The notes under the pieces are model-generated. The model made no database searches and was not told where the DNA came from. It saw nothing but the letters and a program-made list of their open reading frames with translations. Source: Chengkuizengella sediminis (GTDB lineage Bacteria; Bacillota; Bacilli; Paenibacillales; KCTC-33759). Taken from it: a stretch of DNA of 64,000 nt. Location of the stretch: assembly GCF_010078385.1 (NCBI RefSeq), contig NZ_SIJC01000002.1, positions 310,001 through 374,000 on the forward strand, written 5' to 3'. Of this stretch, positions 25,217 to 34,816 are shown piece by piece. Made by a program: the position numbers and the translations under genes. Position 1 is the first letter of the stretch. Each line of letters begins with the position of its first letter.

Positions 25217-26695
25217 TTGGAAAAAGTGGATATTTTTAAGGACATCGCAGAAAGGACAGGTGGGGATATTTACTTAGGGGTTGTTGGTGCGGTTCGAACT
25301 GGTAAATCTACTTTTATTAAACGATTTATGGAAACCATCGTATTACCAAACATCTCAAACGAGGCTGACAGAGTCAGAGCTAAGGACGAATTGCCTCAAA
25401 GTGCTTCTGGTAGAACGATCATGACAACAGAACCTAAGTTTGTTCCAAATAATGCAGTGAAGATTACTGTAGATGAAGGTTTAGACGTTAATGTGCGTAT
25501 GGTAGATTGTGTTGGATATGCTGTTGTAGGCGCACATGGGTATGAGGATGAGAATGGACCTAGAATGATTAATACACCGTGGTTTGAAGATCCAATACCA
25601 TTTCAAGAAGCAGCAGAAATAGGTACTAGAAAAGTTATTCAGGAGCATTCTACATTAGGTGTTGTCATTACAACAGATGGGTCTATCACAGATATTGATA
25701 GAGAATCTTATGTTGAAGCCGAGGAACGTGTGATTAATGAGTTGAAGGAAGTAGGGAAGCCTTTTATCTTAATTGTAAATTCAACTCAACCAGATCATCC
25801 TGATACACATCAACTTTGTGAAGATTTGTCGCACAGATATGATATTCCTGTGATGCCAATGAGTGTAGACTCCATGGGAGAACGAGAAATGACTTCTGTG
25901 TTAAGAGAAGTACTATTTGAGTTCCCAGTTCATGAAGTGAATGTGAATCTGCCAAGCTGGGTGATGGTTTTGGATGAAAATCACTGGCTAAGAACGAATT
26001 TCGAAGAAAGTGTTAGGGAGACAGTGAAGGATATTAGTAGACTACGAGATGTGGATCGAGTAGTTGGGAATTTTGAAGGATTTGACTTTATTGATAGAGC
26101 GTCTTTAGCAGGTATGAATATGGGGCAAGGTATAGCTGAAATTGATCTATACGCTCCAGATGAATTGTATGATCAAATTCTAATGGAGGTCGTTGGTGTA
26201 GAAATCAGAGGCAAAGATCATTTGCTTCAATTGATGCAGGAATTTAGCCATGCGAAAAGAGAGTACGATCATTATGCTGAAGGCATTGAGATGGTGAAAG
26301 CAACTGGATATGGTATAGCTGCTCCACCTATAGAGGATATGACTTTAGAAGAACCTGAACTTATCCGACAAGGATCAAGATTTGGAGTGCGTTTAAAAGC
26401 GGTGGCTCCATCCATACATATGATACGTGTGGATGTAGAATCGGAGTTTGCGCCAATTATAGGCACGGAAAAACAAAGTGAAGAACTGGTAAGATATTTA
26501 ATGCAAGATTATGAAGATGACCCTGTTAGAATATGGGATTCCGATATCTTTGGCAGATCATTACAATCGATTGTGCAAGAAGGTATTCAAGTAAAACTAG
26601 CGATGATGCCAGAGAATGCAAGACATAAACTTCAAGAAACTTTAGGAAGAATTACGAATGAAGGATCTGGGGGCTTAATAGCTATCATTTTATAG
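25217..26695 (+). CDS. spoIVA: Spore coat morphogenetic ATPase SpoIVA
   Basis: A 492-residue protein that polymerises by ATP hydrolysis on the outer forespore membrane and forms the base layer of the coat. The Walker A GAVRTGKST is at 24-32 with K30, equal in number to the functional lysine in B. subtilis. The Walker B-like VRMVDCVGY and the C-terminal localisation region are conserved, ending GSGGLIAIIL. TTG 25217 follows AGGAGGGG. It lies behind its own sigma-E promoter and before a terminator, so it is monocistronic. Confidence 0.97.
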   Translation: MEKVDIFKDIAERTGGDIYLGVVGAVRTGKSTFIKRFMETIVLPNISNEADRVRAKDELPQSASGRTIMTTEPKFVPNNAVKITVDEGLDVNVRMVDCVGYAVVGAHGYEDENGPRMINTPWFEDPIPFQEAAEIGTRKVIQEHSTLGVVITTDGSITDIDRESYVEAEERVINELKEVGKPFILIVNSTQPDHPDTHQLCEDLSHRYDIPVMPMSVDSMGEREMTSVLREVLFEFPVHEVNVNLPSWVMVLDENHWLRTNFEESVRETVKDISRLRDVDRVVGNFEGFDFIDRASLAGMNMGQGIAEIDLYAPDELYDQILMEVVGVEIRGKDHLLQLMQEFSHAKREYDHYAEGIEMVKATGYGIAAPPIEDMTLEEPELIRQGSRFGVRLKAVAPSIHMIRVDVESEFAPIIGTEKQSEELVRYLMQDYEDDPVRIWDSDIFGRSLQSIVQEGIQVKLAMMPENARHKLQETLGRITNEGSGGLIAIIL

Positions 26696-26728
26696 ACATT
26701 ATTATGAAACCCAGTACTAGATACTGTG

Positions 26729-26772
26729 AAAAAAACCGATTTTCCTAAATAAAAGGGTTAAATCGGTTTTTT
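26729..26772 (+). terminator. Terminator after spoIVA
   Basis: AAAAAACCGATTT pairs with AAATCGGTTTTTT around an 18-base loop. Confidence 0.85.
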
Positions 26773-26970
26773 GCTCTTTCCTTTTTCAAAAGGAAAATGT
26801 ATAATATATTAGGATTTGGAAGAATTTCAAATTCAATTTGTATTATTCCTTGTGTGTATATCAGCATAAAATGGAGTGTTTTTAACATTTTTCAATGTTT
26901 ATATGTATATTTTTATTTAAAAAGGTTAACACAAATGATAATATAATATTTTTGGGAGGAGGTGAAGAAC

Positions 26971-27243
26971 TTGAATAAATCTGAATTAGTTACTAAGGTT
27001 GCTGAATCAACAGAACTTCAAAAGAAGGATGCATCGAAAGCTGTTGATGCGGTTTTCCAAGCCATTTCAGAAGCATTACAAAGCGGAGATAAAGTACAAT
27101 TAGTTGGATTCGGTAATTTTGAAGTTCGTGAGCGTTCAGCAAGAAAAGGTCGTAATCCTCAAACAGGAGAAGAAATTGATATCGCAGCTAGTAAAGTGCC
27201 GGCCTTTAAACCAGGTAAAGCTTTAAAAGAAGGTATAAACTAA
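26971..27243 (+). CDS. hup: DNA-binding protein HU
   Basis: A 90-residue histone-like protein: [12 protein letters not shown] start, [23 protein letters not shown] beta-arm with the intercalating proline region, and [12 protein letters not shown] end. Length equals the family standard. TTG 26971 follows GGAGGAGGTG and gives the canonical start; the GTG at 26962 belongs to the ribosome binding site. It sits between spoIVA and mtrB as hbs does in B. subtilis. A perfect terminator follows. Confidence 0.95.
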   Translation: MNKSELVTKVAESTELQKKDASKAVDAVFQAISEALQSGDKVQLVGFGNFEVRERSARKGRNPQTGEEIDIAASKVPAFKPGKALKEGIN

Positions 27244-27271
27244 TAAATACATATCTTACAGCTATTTATTA

Positions 27272-27305
27272 AAAACCGTTGTATCTAATTTGATACAACG
27301 GTTTT
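27272..27305. terminator. Terminator after hup
   Basis: AAAACCGTTGTATC and GATACAACGGTTTT form a perfect 14-bp stem with a 6-base loop. Confidence 0.88.
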
Positions 27306-27376
27306 GATTTCTCTTTAAGAATTTTTATAAATCTTCTAAATGAGTATCTGCATTTATTCTAGGTTATTTGTAAATA

Positions 27377-27385
27377 TGATATAAT
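27377..27385 (+). promoter_or_regulatory. Extended -10 element upstream of mtrB
   Basis: TGATATAAT gives an extended -10 with a perfect TATAAT; no good -35 is seen. It implies that mtrB has its own promoter after the hup terminator. Confidence 0.5.
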
Positions 27386-27424
27386 TCTGAAATGGTGAGT
27401 AATTGAAAAGATTGGAGGCGTATC

Positions 27425-27643
27425 ATGCAGAGAATAAATGATGAATACGTTATAATTAAAGCAAATGAAGATGGCGTAAACGTAATCGGATTAACAAGAG
27501 GTCAGGACACGAGGTTTAATCACACTGAAAAACTAGATAAAGGTGAAGTGATGATCGCTCAATTTACAGAGCATACATCTGCTGTAAAGGTTCGAGGTAA
27601 GGCAACAATTCAAACAAAACATGGAATAATTGAAAGTGAATAA
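27425..27643 (+). CDS. mtrB: trp RNA-binding attenuation protein TRAP
   Basis: A 72-residue protein nearly identical in pattern to B. subtilis TRAP, which forms an 11-subunit ring that binds (G/U)AG repeats in trp leader RNA when tryptophan is bound. The RNA-contacting K-K-R set corresponds to K36, K55 and R57 (SAVKVRG), and the tryptophan-pocket segments [10 protein letters not shown] and AQFTEHTS are intact. In B. subtilis mtrB follows mtrA (folE); here mtrA is absent and hup precedes directly. A matching (U/G)AG array lies upstream of trpE at 37.8 kb, so this protein has a visible target in the window. GGAGGCG precedes ATG. Confidence 0.95.
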   Translation: MQRINDEYVIIKANEDGVNVIGLTRGQDTRFNHTEKLDKGEVMIAQFTEHTSAVKVRGKATIQTKHGIIESE

Positions 27644-27655
27644 AATTTTTTATTA

Positions 27656-27682
27656 GCAGGCAGGCATAGCCTGCCATTTTTG
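27656..27682 (+). terminator. Terminator after mtrB
   Basis: GGCAGGC and GCCTGCC form a 7-bp GC stem with a 3-base loop, then ATTTTTG. Confidence 0.82.
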
Positions 27683-27727
27683 TTTGTACAATGGGATATA
27701 AGGAAGGAAAATTAGGAGGAGAATGAT

Positions 27728-28258
27728 GTGAAATGGAATCGGATATTCCTTATCTCAATGATTATGTTGATCACCCCATTCGTATTGTCAACTTTTTTTC
27801 ATTTGGAATTTAATGAGACTGTTTCTAAATTCAGTGATAAAAAAGAGGTAATTAATGAAGTCGTTCAATTATCAGAAAGCAATATTGTTGATTTTATGAG
27901 TGATCTACCTATTCAAAATAATCTTAGTAAGGTAGGTTGGGATCATTCTACATTATCCATTGACTTGAATATCTCTGGACAAGTGAAGGACCCTAATCTG
28001 GTTTATAGAGATTTATATACCATCATCCAATTGGGATTTGAAGAGACTTCAAATGTAAAATTAATTTTAATCAGAGTGTTTGACTATGAACAGTTAAATG
28101 GAGGTCATCAAAAGCTTTTAATGACAATTGACGCAAATGCAGGTCGTTGGTCAAAAGAGATGGATCAGATTGAGAGTAGTTACAAAGAGCTGTTGACCGC
28201 ATTCTTCAAGCTGAAAACTACGGATTATTGGGAACAATGGATTAATGGCATCTCTTAA
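27728..28258 (+). CDS. Conserved-type hypothetical protein with N-terminal membrane anchor
   Basis: A 176-residue protein starting at GTG after AGGAGGAG. Residues 5-24 are hydrophobic and could be a signal anchor or uncleaved signal peptide; no lipobox cysteine is present. The rest is soluble, with mixed charge and two tryptophans near the C-terminus (YWEQWING). I recognise no domain. It sits between mtrB and the heptaprenyl synthase gene hepS, a spot not occupied in B. subtilis. Confidence 0.6.
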   Translation: MKWNRIFLISMIMLITPFVLSTFFHLEFNETVSKFSDKKEVINEVVQLSESNIVDFMSDLPIQNNLSKVGWDHSTLSIDLNISGQVKDPNLVYRDLYTIIQLGFEETSNVKLILIRVFDYEQLNGGHQKLLMTIDANAGRWSKEMDQIESSYKELLTAFFKLKTTDYWEQWINGIS

Positions 28259-28366
28259 TACCATTGAGTTCATATATGAAATTGTATTTTGGTAAAGTGC
28301 GTGTGTTAGACGGATATGATATAATGATTTAGATTTTAATATTGTAATGATTTCGGAGGCAGTTAA

Positions 28367-29218
28367 ATGGATGGTTATTTAGTTCCTGAACTAGCAAAAA
28401 AAAGTATGCAATACGATATGATTCAAAAACATACGGATCTTCCAACTTTTCCGTATTCTCGCTCAAGGTTGCTTTATATTTTTCTAAATAAGCATTCAAC
28501 TTCAGATAAAATTTCTGAGTTGTATACATTGGTTACCTCATTAATACAGATGGGGATGGATACTCATGATCTAGTTGATATCGGAGAAGAGCAGATTGAG
28601 ATGAAAAAGATGCGTACAAGACAACTTAGAGTGTTAGCTGGGGACTATTTTAGCAGTAAATTTTATCACCTATTATCTCAGGCGGGACAGATAGATACCA
28701 TCCATTCCTTATCTCACGCTATTAGTGAGGTAAATCGATTAAAAATAAATTTATATATGAAAATGAAAAAATTTAAATTAACTGCTGAGGATTACTTTCA
28801 GCACTGCATAGATATTAAATCACAGTTATATCTTATTTTTTCTAACTATATGGACGAAGTGTTGCGAAAACAATGGCCAGACATTTTAGCTTCTATAACA
28901 AAATGTGAGCTTATTACTGAAGAAATTGACAAGTTGAATCAGATTAAGGATTTAAAGGGGAGCTGGGCTTATTGGTATATTTTAAAACACGCAACGATTG
29001 AAGAAATGGAAATGTTAAAAGAAGATAGTTGTAATAAATCTTTGATACAATCCGTTTTATTGAAATATAATATCAGAGCTAAACTCCATCAAATGTTAGA
29101 GAAACAGTGGAAAGATGTGAGTGAAAAAGTCAATAATATAAAAAATGAAAACATTAAAAATGAATTGGAAAAAATAGGACAACCCTTTATTTCATATTTA
29201 TCTGCTTCTAAAGTTTAA
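28367..29218 (+). CDS. hepS: Heptaprenyl diphosphate synthase component I
   Basis: A 283-residue helical protein matching the small, non-catalytic subunit of heptaprenyl diphosphate synthase. The pattern QMGMDTHDLVD...RQLRVLAGDYFSSKFYHLLSQAGQID is shared with HepS. With HepT (32314) it makes the C35 side chain of menaquinone-7. GGAGG precedes ATG 28367. The partner genes are separated by menG, a UbiA-type gene, ubiX and mqnA instead of menG alone as in B. subtilis. Confidence 0.85.
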   Translation: MDGYLVPELAKKSMQYDMIQKHTDLPTFPYSRSRLLYIFLNKHSTSDKISELYTLVTSLIQMGMDTHDLVDIGEEQIEMKKMRTRQLRVLAGDYFSSKFYHLLSQAGQIDTIHSLSHAISEVNRLKINLYMKMKKFKLTAEDYFQHCIDIKSQLYLIFSNYMDEVLRKQWPDILASITKCELITEEIDKLNQIKDLKGSWAYWYILKHATIEEMEMLKEDSCNKSLIQSVLLKYNIRAKLHQMLEKQWKDVSEKVNNIKNENIKNELEKIGQPFISYLSASKV

Positions 29219-29236
29219 CGAAAAAAGGTGATTAAA

Positions 29237-29953
29237 TTGGAAGGAAACGCAAAGAAAGAATTTGTGCACTCTGTATTTGAAAATATTGCACCTAAGTATG
29301 ATGTAATGAATGATATTATAAGTTTTAGACGCCATAAAGCATGGCGTAAATTTACGATGAAAAAAATGAATATGAAGCCAGGCGAGACAGCGATTGATTT
29401 ATGCTGCGGCACATGTGATTGGACAATTAGTATGGCAGAGGAAAGTAAAAATGGGAAAATTGTTGGTCTTGATTTCAGTTTGAACATGTTAGAAATGGGT
29501 AAGAAAAAAGTATCATCTTCTGGGTTGGATGATCAAATTGACTTAGTGCACGGAGATGCAATGGAGTTACCATTTGAAGATAATTCCTTTGATTATGCGA
29601 CAATCGGTCTTGCACTTCGAAATGTTCCTGATCTCAGGCAAGTTCTTAAAGAAATGAGAAGAGTTGTTAAACCGGGTGGACAAGTTTATTGTTTGGAATT
29701 ATCAAAACCTACTTGGCAGCCTTTTAAATCCATATATTATTTTTATTTCAATAGAGTTCTTCCTTTAATTGGAAAATTAGTAGCCAAAAAATATGAGCAA
29801 TACAAATGGCTGCCAGAATCGTTGATCACATTTCCTGATCATAAGGAACTTGCGAACATATTTAAGGAAATTGGTTTAAATAAGGTTCAAGCCTATCCTT
29901 TAACTGGAGGGATTGCAGCACTTCATATTGGTACAAAGGGGAAATCAGAGTGA
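29237..29953 (+). CDS. menG: Demethylmenaquinone methyltransferase MenG
   Basis: A 238-residue class I SAM methyltransferase. The SAM loop is [15 protein letters not shown], followed by [12 protein letters not shown] and the UbiE/MenG block [25 protein letters not shown]. It performs the last methylation of menaquinone. TTG 29237 follows AAAGGTG by 6 bases and gives the usual length; GTG 29228 is part of that site. It overlaps the next gene by about 4 bases. Confidence 0.93.
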   Translation: MEGNAKKEFVHSVFENIAPKYDVMNDIISFRRHKAWRKFTMKKMNMKPGETAIDLCCGTCDWTISMAEESKNGKIVGLDFSLNMLEMGKKKVSSSGLDDQIDLVHGDAMELPFEDNSFDYATIGLALRNVPDLRQVLKEMRRVVKPGGQVYCLELSKPTWQPFKSIYYFYFNRVLPLIGKLVAKKYEQYKWLPESLITFPDHKELANIFKEIGLNKVQAYPLTGGIAALHIGTKGKSE

Positions 29954-30822
29954 TGTTAAAGAAAACTAAAGTATTTCTTGAGATGATTAAGTTTGAACAC
30001 ACGATATTTGCTTTGCCTTTTGCTTTTATGGGGGCTGTTTTAGGATCATATATGATGAATGGTCATTTACCTTCCTGGGTACAAATCGGTTGGATTATTT
30101 TAGCAATGGTTGGGGCTAGAAGTGCTGCAATGGGATTAAATCGAGTGATAGACAAAGTTATAGATGGTAAAAATCCGAGAACTGCAGCAAGAGCTATTCC
30201 AGCAGGTTTACTCTCTTCTAAAGAAGTGATACTATTTATTGTTTTGTCTTTTGCTTTATTGTTTTTTGCTTCGGCAAAATTGGATCCATTAGCTGTTAAA
30301 TTGTTACCAATTGCCGTATTTTTCTTAGTTTTTTATTCATATACAAAAAGATTTACTTGGGCATGTCACTTTATTCTTGGCTTTACCATAGCTTTAGCTC
30401 CTTTAGGCGGCTGGATAGCCATTACCGGTGATATTAATATAACTGCAATCATTTTATTTGTTTCTGTAGCTTTATGGACAGCTGGATTTGATATCATATA
30501 TGCTTGCCAAGATATAGAATTTGATCGAAAAGAAGGGCTATTTTCCATACCAAGTTCATTTGGAATAGCAAATGCACTAAAAATTGCCAAACTCCTTCAT
30601 TTCATAACAGCCATAGGATTAGTGAGTATTATGTTTTTAGCCAATTTAAGCTGGTGGTATTTAGTCGGAACTATTATTGCGGCTTTATTGTTGATTTACG
30701 AACATCAACTTGTTAAACCAAATGATCTGTCTAAATTAAATGCAGCATTCTTTACAATGAATGGTGTACTGAGTGTCATCGTTTTCGTATTCACGTTAAT
30801 TGATTTGGCGGTGCTAAAATAA
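29950..30822 (+). CDS. mqnP: UbiA-family prenyltransferase, probable menaquinone (futalosine) pathway MqnP
   Basis: A roughly 290-residue membrane protein with about eight helices. The two aspartate-rich UbiA motifs are [18 protein letters not shown] (prenyl-diphosphate and Mg site) and [16 protein letters not shown]. In organisms using the futalosine route, a UbiA homologue prenylates 1,4-dihydroxy-6-naphthoate; clustering with ubiX, mqnA, hepS and hepT supports that reading over a 4-hydroxybenzoate enzyme. GTG 29950 (8 bases after AAAGGGG) or ATG 29953 is the start; both overlap the menG stop. Confidence 0.78.
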   Translation: MMLKKTKVFLEMIKFEHTIFALPFAFMGAVLGSYMMNGHLPSWVQIGWIILAMVGARSAAMGLNRVIDKVIDGKNPRTAARAIPAGLLSSKEVILFIVLSFALLFFASAKLDPLAVKLLPIAVFFLVFYSYTKRFTWACHFILGFTIALAPLGGWIAITGDINITAIILFVSVALWTAGFDIIYACQDIEFDRKEGLFSIPSSFGIANALKIAKLLHFITAIGLVSIMFLANLSWWYLVGTIIAALLLIYEHQLVKPNDLSKLNAAFFTMNGVLSVIVFVFTLIDLAVLK

Positions 30823-31457
30823 TGAGTCAATCGATTGAAACTGATAAAGAATGGATTGTAGGAATTACAGGAGCTAGTGGGGCTATTTATGGTGTGCGGT
30901 TATGTGAGGTTTTATTAGAGTTAGGATATCATGTTAAAATCTTAATTACAGATGCTGGCTGGCGTGTTCTCAAAGAAGAATTAAACTGGAACGTATCTCA
31001 GAGACAAGAGACACTAAATAAACATTTTTCATTATTTCCAGGGGAATATTCTTATTTTCCAATTCAGGATATTGGAGCTAGTATTGCCAGTGGTTCTTAT
31101 CAAACAGAAGGCATGGTTATTATACCATGTTCTATGGGGACCTTAGCAGGGATATCACATGGAATGTCGGATAATTTGATGGAACGTGCAGCTGATGTTA
31201 TGTTAAAAGAAGGACGAAAATTAATCGTCGTACCTAGAGAAACACCCCTTCATATGATACATTTGGAAAACATGCTCAGATTATCAAAGGCAGGTGCAAC
31301 CATCATACCTGCAATGCCTGCTTTTTATTATAAACCTAAAACACTTGATGATATCGTTTCATTTTTGGTGGGTAAAGTTTTAGATATGATGGGGATAAAA
31401 CATAATATGTTTACTAGATGGGGAGATTTAGATGAGTCGAAAAATGGATTTGATTAA
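30822..31457 (+). CDS. ubiX: UbiX-family flavin prenyltransferase
   Basis: A 211-residue flavoprotein with WIVGITGASGAIYGVRL at the N-terminus (FMN-binding GASGA loop) and PCSMGTLAGISHGMSDNLMERAADV later, both UbiX signatures. UbiX makes prenylated FMN, the cofactor of UbiD-type decarboxylases; in the futalosine route a UbiD homologue acts on the prenylated naphthoate. No ubiD gene is in this window. ATG overlaps the preceding stop (TAATG). Confidence 0.88.
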   Translation: MSQSIETDKEWIVGITGASGAIYGVRLCEVLLELGYHVKILITDAGWRVLKEELNWNVSQRQETLNKHFSLFPGEYSYFPIQDIGASIASGSYQTEGMVIIPCSMGTLAGISHGMSDNLMERAADVMLKEGRKLIVVPRETPLHMIHLENMLRLSKAGATIIPAMPAFYYKPKTLDDIVSFLVGKVLDMMGIKHNMFTRWGDLDESKNGFD

Positions 31458-32289
31458 AATAGGGGAAATTAATTACACCAATATATGGCCTATATTATAT
31501 CATTTTCCTAAAAAGAAATTTGAAAATCAAATACAATTTGTATCGGGTGTGCCTACGAAACTTAATAAAGCTCTATCAGAAGGAGAATTAGACATGGCCC
31601 CTATTTCTTCTTTTGCCTATGCAGAATCATTTCGAAATTATGTGTTATTTCCTGATTTATCTGTAAGCTCTTTTGGTAAAGTGAATTCAATTTTATTATT
31701 TCATAAAAAACCATTAGAGCAAATTGTGAATCGAAAAATTGCACTCCCAACAACTTCAGCAACCTCTGTTAATTTGTTGAAAATTATTATTCATAAATTT
31801 TATCATGGAAATCCTGAATATTGTTACTCCACTCCTCAATTAGATGAAATGATGAAGGAAGCAGAAGGTGCATTGTTGATAGGGGACGATGCCATTCAAG
31901 CTAAATGGGCGAATTCACAGTATGAAGTTACAGATTTAGGTGAGCTTTGGACGAACTTAACGGATAGTTGGATGACATTTGCAGTTTGGGCTGTTCGAAA
32001 AGATATCGCTGATCATAATCCTAAAATGGTTCAACATATATTTAGTTTACTAAAGCAGAGTAAAGAGTTTGGTTTAAATGATAAAAAAGAGATGATCAAA
32101 GAGGCACAAGCTAGAATTGGGGGATCAGAGTCATTTTGGATAAAATATTTTTCTGAATTAAGTCATGACTTTGGACAATTACAAAAAAATGGGTTAAAGT
32201 TATATTATCAGTTTGCAAGAGAGATGAATCTCATACCAGAGCAAGTCCCCATTCAAATGTGGACAAACCAAGCGTTATCGAAATTATAA
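31432..32289 (+). CDS. mqnA: Chorismate dehydratase MqnA
   Basis: A 285-residue protein of the MqnA/MqnD family, a periplasmic-binding-protein fold without signal peptide. Features include IGEINYTNIWPILYHF, the substrate-binding VSGVPTKLNKALSEGELDMAPISSFAYAE, and LGELWTNLTDSWMTFAVWA. It converts chorismate to 3-enolpyruvoyl-benzoate, the first step of the futalosine pathway. It starts 26 bases inside ubiX with GGGGAG upstream. Chorismate comes from the aroC product 3 kb downstream. Confidence 0.88.
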   Translation: MSRKMDLIKIGEINYTNIWPILYHFPKKKFENQIQFVSGVPTKLNKALSEGELDMAPISSFAYAESFRNYVLFPDLSVSSFGKVNSILLFHKKPLEQIVNRKIALPTTSATSVNLLKIIIHKFYHGNPEYCYSTPQLDEMMKEAEGALLIGDDAIQAKWANSQYEVTDLGELWTNLTDSWMTFAVWAVRKDIADHNPKMVQHIFSLLKQSKEFGLNDKKEMIKEAQARIGGSESFWIKYFSELSHDFGQLQKNGLKLYYQFAREMNLIPEQVPIQMWTNQALSKL

Positions 32290-32313
32290 AATCTTGATGT
32301 TATAGGAGATATA

Positions 32314-33288
32314 ATGAAGCTAATAGACATCTACGCACGTTATAAAAAAGATATTCAATATATAGAGAGTGAACTTGAAAGAAGTATTCAATCCAATCAT
32401 GACGTTTTAAATGAAACCTCACTACATTTGTTAAAAGCAGGAGGAAAGAGAATTCGTCCTGTATTTGTATTGCTTTCAGGAAAATTTGGAAACTATCATT
32501 TAGAAAATTTGAAAAATGTTGCAGCTGCATTAGAACTTATTCATATGGCAACCCTAGTTCATGATGACGTGATCGATAATGCAATAACCCGCAGAGGCGA
32601 ACAAACCGTTATGGCAAAATGGGATAACAAAATCGCTATGTATACAGGAGACTATATATTTGCTAAAGCTTTAACTGTGGTCACTCAATTAGAAAATCCA
32701 AAAATACATCAAATCTTATCCAAATCTATCGTTCAGATGTGTATTGGTGAGATGGAACAAATACGTGATTTCTTTAATACAGATCAATCTGTTCGCCATT
32801 ATTTACTTCGAATTCGTCGAAAAACGGCATTGTTAATTGCGATTAGCTGTCAGTTAGGGGCTTTAGCTGCCGAAGCACCTAAAAAGGTGGTAAGAACTCT
32901 ATATTCATTTGGTTACAATGTAGGTATGGCTTTTCAAATAACGGATGATGTTTTGGATTTATGTGGGACTGAAAAACAGATAGGAAAACCACCAGGTAGT
33001 GATATTAAACAGGGAAATATTACACTACCAATGATATATGCTCTACAAGAAAAGGATTTGAAAGAGTCTTTATTATCACTTATAAATAGAATAAAACAAT
33101 CAGAGGACCAGTCAGATGTGAACGAGTTCATCCAACTGATTCGTAATAGTGGAGGCATTGATAAAGCAGAAACCTTGGCAAATCGTTATATACATAAAGC
33201 AGTTAAACAATTAGATCAATTACCTGATATAAAAACAAAAAAGCATTTACATGAAATTGCAGACTTTGTTTTGAGTCGTAAATACTAA
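32314..33288 (+). CDS. hepT: Heptaprenyl diphosphate synthase component II
   Basis: A 324-residue trans-prenyltransferase with GGKRIRPVFVLL (43-54), the first aspartate motif D84-D85-x2-D88 (HDDVID) and the second D211-D212-x2-D215 (DDVLD). It is the catalytic subunit that, with HepS, extends farnesyl diphosphate to C35. AGGAGAT precedes ATG 32314. It ends the menaquinone cluster. Confidence 0.93.
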   Translation: MKLIDIYARYKKDIQYIESELERSIQSNHDVLNETSLHLLKAGGKRIRPVFVLLSGKFGNYHLENLKNVAAALELIHMATLVHDDVIDNAITRRGEQTVMAKWDNKIAMYTGDYIFAKALTVVTQLENPKIHQILSKSIVQMCIGEMEQIRDFFNTDQSVRHYLLRIRRKTALLIAISCQLGALAAEAPKKVVRTLYSFGYNVGMAFQITDDVLDLCGTEKQIGKPPGSDIKQGNITLPMIYALQEKDLKESLLSLINRIKQSEDQSDVNEFIQLIRNSGGIDKAETLANRYIHKAVKQLDQLPDIKTKKHLHEIADFVLSRKY

Positions 33289-33290
33289 CT

Positions 33291-33323
33291 TATGACAAGG
33301 TAACTTTACCTTGTCGTAATTTT
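33291..33323 (+). terminator. Terminator-like hairpin between hepT and ndk
   Basis: GACAAGGT and ACCTTGTC form a perfect 8-bp stem, followed by the weak T tract GTAATTTT. Confidence 0.6.
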
Positions 33324-33360
33324 GCATTTACTTATATATCACATTAGTGGAGGGTTAAAC

Positions 33361-33804
33361 ATGGAAAAAACATATTTAATGATTAAACCAGATGGGGTTC
33401 AAAGAAGTGTTATGGGTGAAATTATCACTCGATTTGAACAAAAAGGTTTTCAACTTTTAGCTGGGAAATTCACTGTTCTAAGTAAGGAACAAGCAGAAAA
33501 ACATTATGAAGAACATAAAGAAAAACCTTTCTTTGGTGAGTTAATTGATTTTATCACTTCTGGACCTGTTTTTGCGATGGTTTGGGAAGGGGATAATATC
33601 ATTGAAATTTCTAGAATGATGATTGGAAAAACGAACCCTGTGGATGCTCAACCAGGTACAATTCGTGGTGATTTTGCTGCACACATGAGTTTAAATATTA
33701 TTCATGGTTCAGATAGTAATGAAAGCGCTGCAAGAGAAATAGAAAACATTTTTAATGAATCAGAATTAGTATCCTACGAAAAATCCTTAATGTCTTGGAT
33801 CTAA
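33361..33804 (+). CDS. ndk: Nucleoside diphosphate kinase
   Basis: A 147-residue enzyme that transfers gamma-phosphate among nucleotides through phosphohistidine H115 (NIIHGSDS). [15 protein letters not shown] is the family N-terminus. GGAGGG precedes ATG 33361; the longer open frame upstream runs into the hepT terminator and is not coding. It lies 7 bases before cheR, as in the B. subtilis order. Confidence 0.96.
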   Translation: MEKTYLMIKPDGVQRSVMGEIITRFEQKGFQLLAGKFTVLSKEQAEKHYEEHKEKPFFGELIDFITSGPVFAMVWEGDNIIEISRMMIGKTNPVDAQPGTIRGDFAAHMSLNIIHGSDSNESAAREIENIFNESELVSYEKSLMSWI

Positions 33805-33811
33805 ATCTCAT

Positions 33812-34597
33812 ATGTTAGATTTAGATAAGGATTATCGCTTATTTATTGGGAATCTAAAGCAACATATAAATGTTGATCTATCCCAGTATAAAGAAACACA
33901 AATGAAACGTAGACTTACTATGTTAAAAAATAAAAGAGGCTATGTAAATTTTCAGGAATATTTAAAAGACATATTAAAACATCCTGATTTAATGGATGAG
34001 TTTTTAGACCGTATGACCATAAACGTATCTGAGTTTTGGAGAAATCCAAATCGCTGGAGTTTATTGGAGAAAAAATACATTCCTGAACTACTAACTCAAA
34101 AAGAACAGCTTGTATGTTGGAGTGCAGGCTGTTCCACAGGGGAAGAGGCTTATACGCTTTCCATGATTTTTGCTGAACAGACTCAGTCTTCTAGATATAA
34201 AATTATTGCTTCTGATTTAGATGAACGTGTGCTGGAAAAAGCAAAAGAGGGTAAGTATGATGAACGCTCTTTACGTGATTTACCAGAAAAATATTTTAAA
34301 TACATTAAAAAAGAACAGTCTTTATATAAAGCAGCTGGTCAATTACAAAAAAATATATGTTTTGAAAAAAAGAATCTTTTATCAGATCCTTTTGATACTC
34401 ATTTTGATTTGATTATTTGCCGTAATGTTATGATTTATTTTACGAATGAGGCAAAACATTTACTGTATCAGAAATTTTCTAATGCTCTAAAACCAGGTGG
34501 TATTTTATTTGTAGGGAGTACAGAGCAAATTTTTTCGCCTAAAGATTATCAACTTGATACAGAGGATATGTTCTTTTATAGGAAGATGACCAATTGA
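33812..34597 (+). CDS. cheR: Chemotaxis protein methyltransferase CheR
   Basis: A 261-residue enzyme that methylates glutamates of chemoreceptors. It has the N-terminal helical domain (QMKRRLTMLKNKRGY, NVSEFWRN) and the SAM-binding domain with WSAGCSTGEEAYTLSM and LIICRNVMIYF. The ribosome binding site is weak, and the gene starts 7 bases after ndk, so it is probably translated by coupling to ndk. It fits a motile cell, with MotI at 14.4 kb. Confidence 0.93.
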   Translation: MLDLDKDYRLFIGNLKQHINVDLSQYKETQMKRRLTMLKNKRGYVNFQEYLKDILKHPDLMDEFLDRMTINVSEFWRNPNRWSLLEKKYIPELLTQKEQLVCWSAGCSTGEEAYTLSMIFAEQTQSSRYKIIASDLDERVLEKAKEGKYDERSLRDLPEKYFKYIKKEQSLYKAAGQLQKNICFEKKNLLSDPFDTHFDLIICRNVMIYFTNEAKHLLYQKFSNALKPGGILFVGSTEQIFSPKDYQLDTEDMFFYRKMTN

Positions 34598-34606
34598 TTG
34601 CCCTTT

Positions 34607-34740
34607 CCCCACCTAAGTGAATTACTCTTTTGTGCGACTTACTAGAAAAGGATGTTCTGATGTCGACGTTGGGCACAAGGATGTGGTTGATATTAGTCGA
34701 GGTACTCTAAAACTAATGTGGAGTACAAAAGAGTAATCAC
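34607..34740. repeat. Inverted repeat region after cheR
   Basis: CCCCACCTAAGTGA (34607-34620), a variant of the post-stop motif, starts 9 bases after the cheR stop. GTGAATTACTCTTTTGT (34617-34633) pairs with ACAAAAGAGTAATCAC (34725-34740), leaving about 90 bases between the arms. The loop holds no convincing gene. Confidence 0.6.
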
Positions 34741-34816
34741 TTTATTACGAATAAAAGATTCCAAGTTTACCCATACTATTCCTAATGGGAGTACACTATA
34801 CTTGGAGGGTTCTCTT

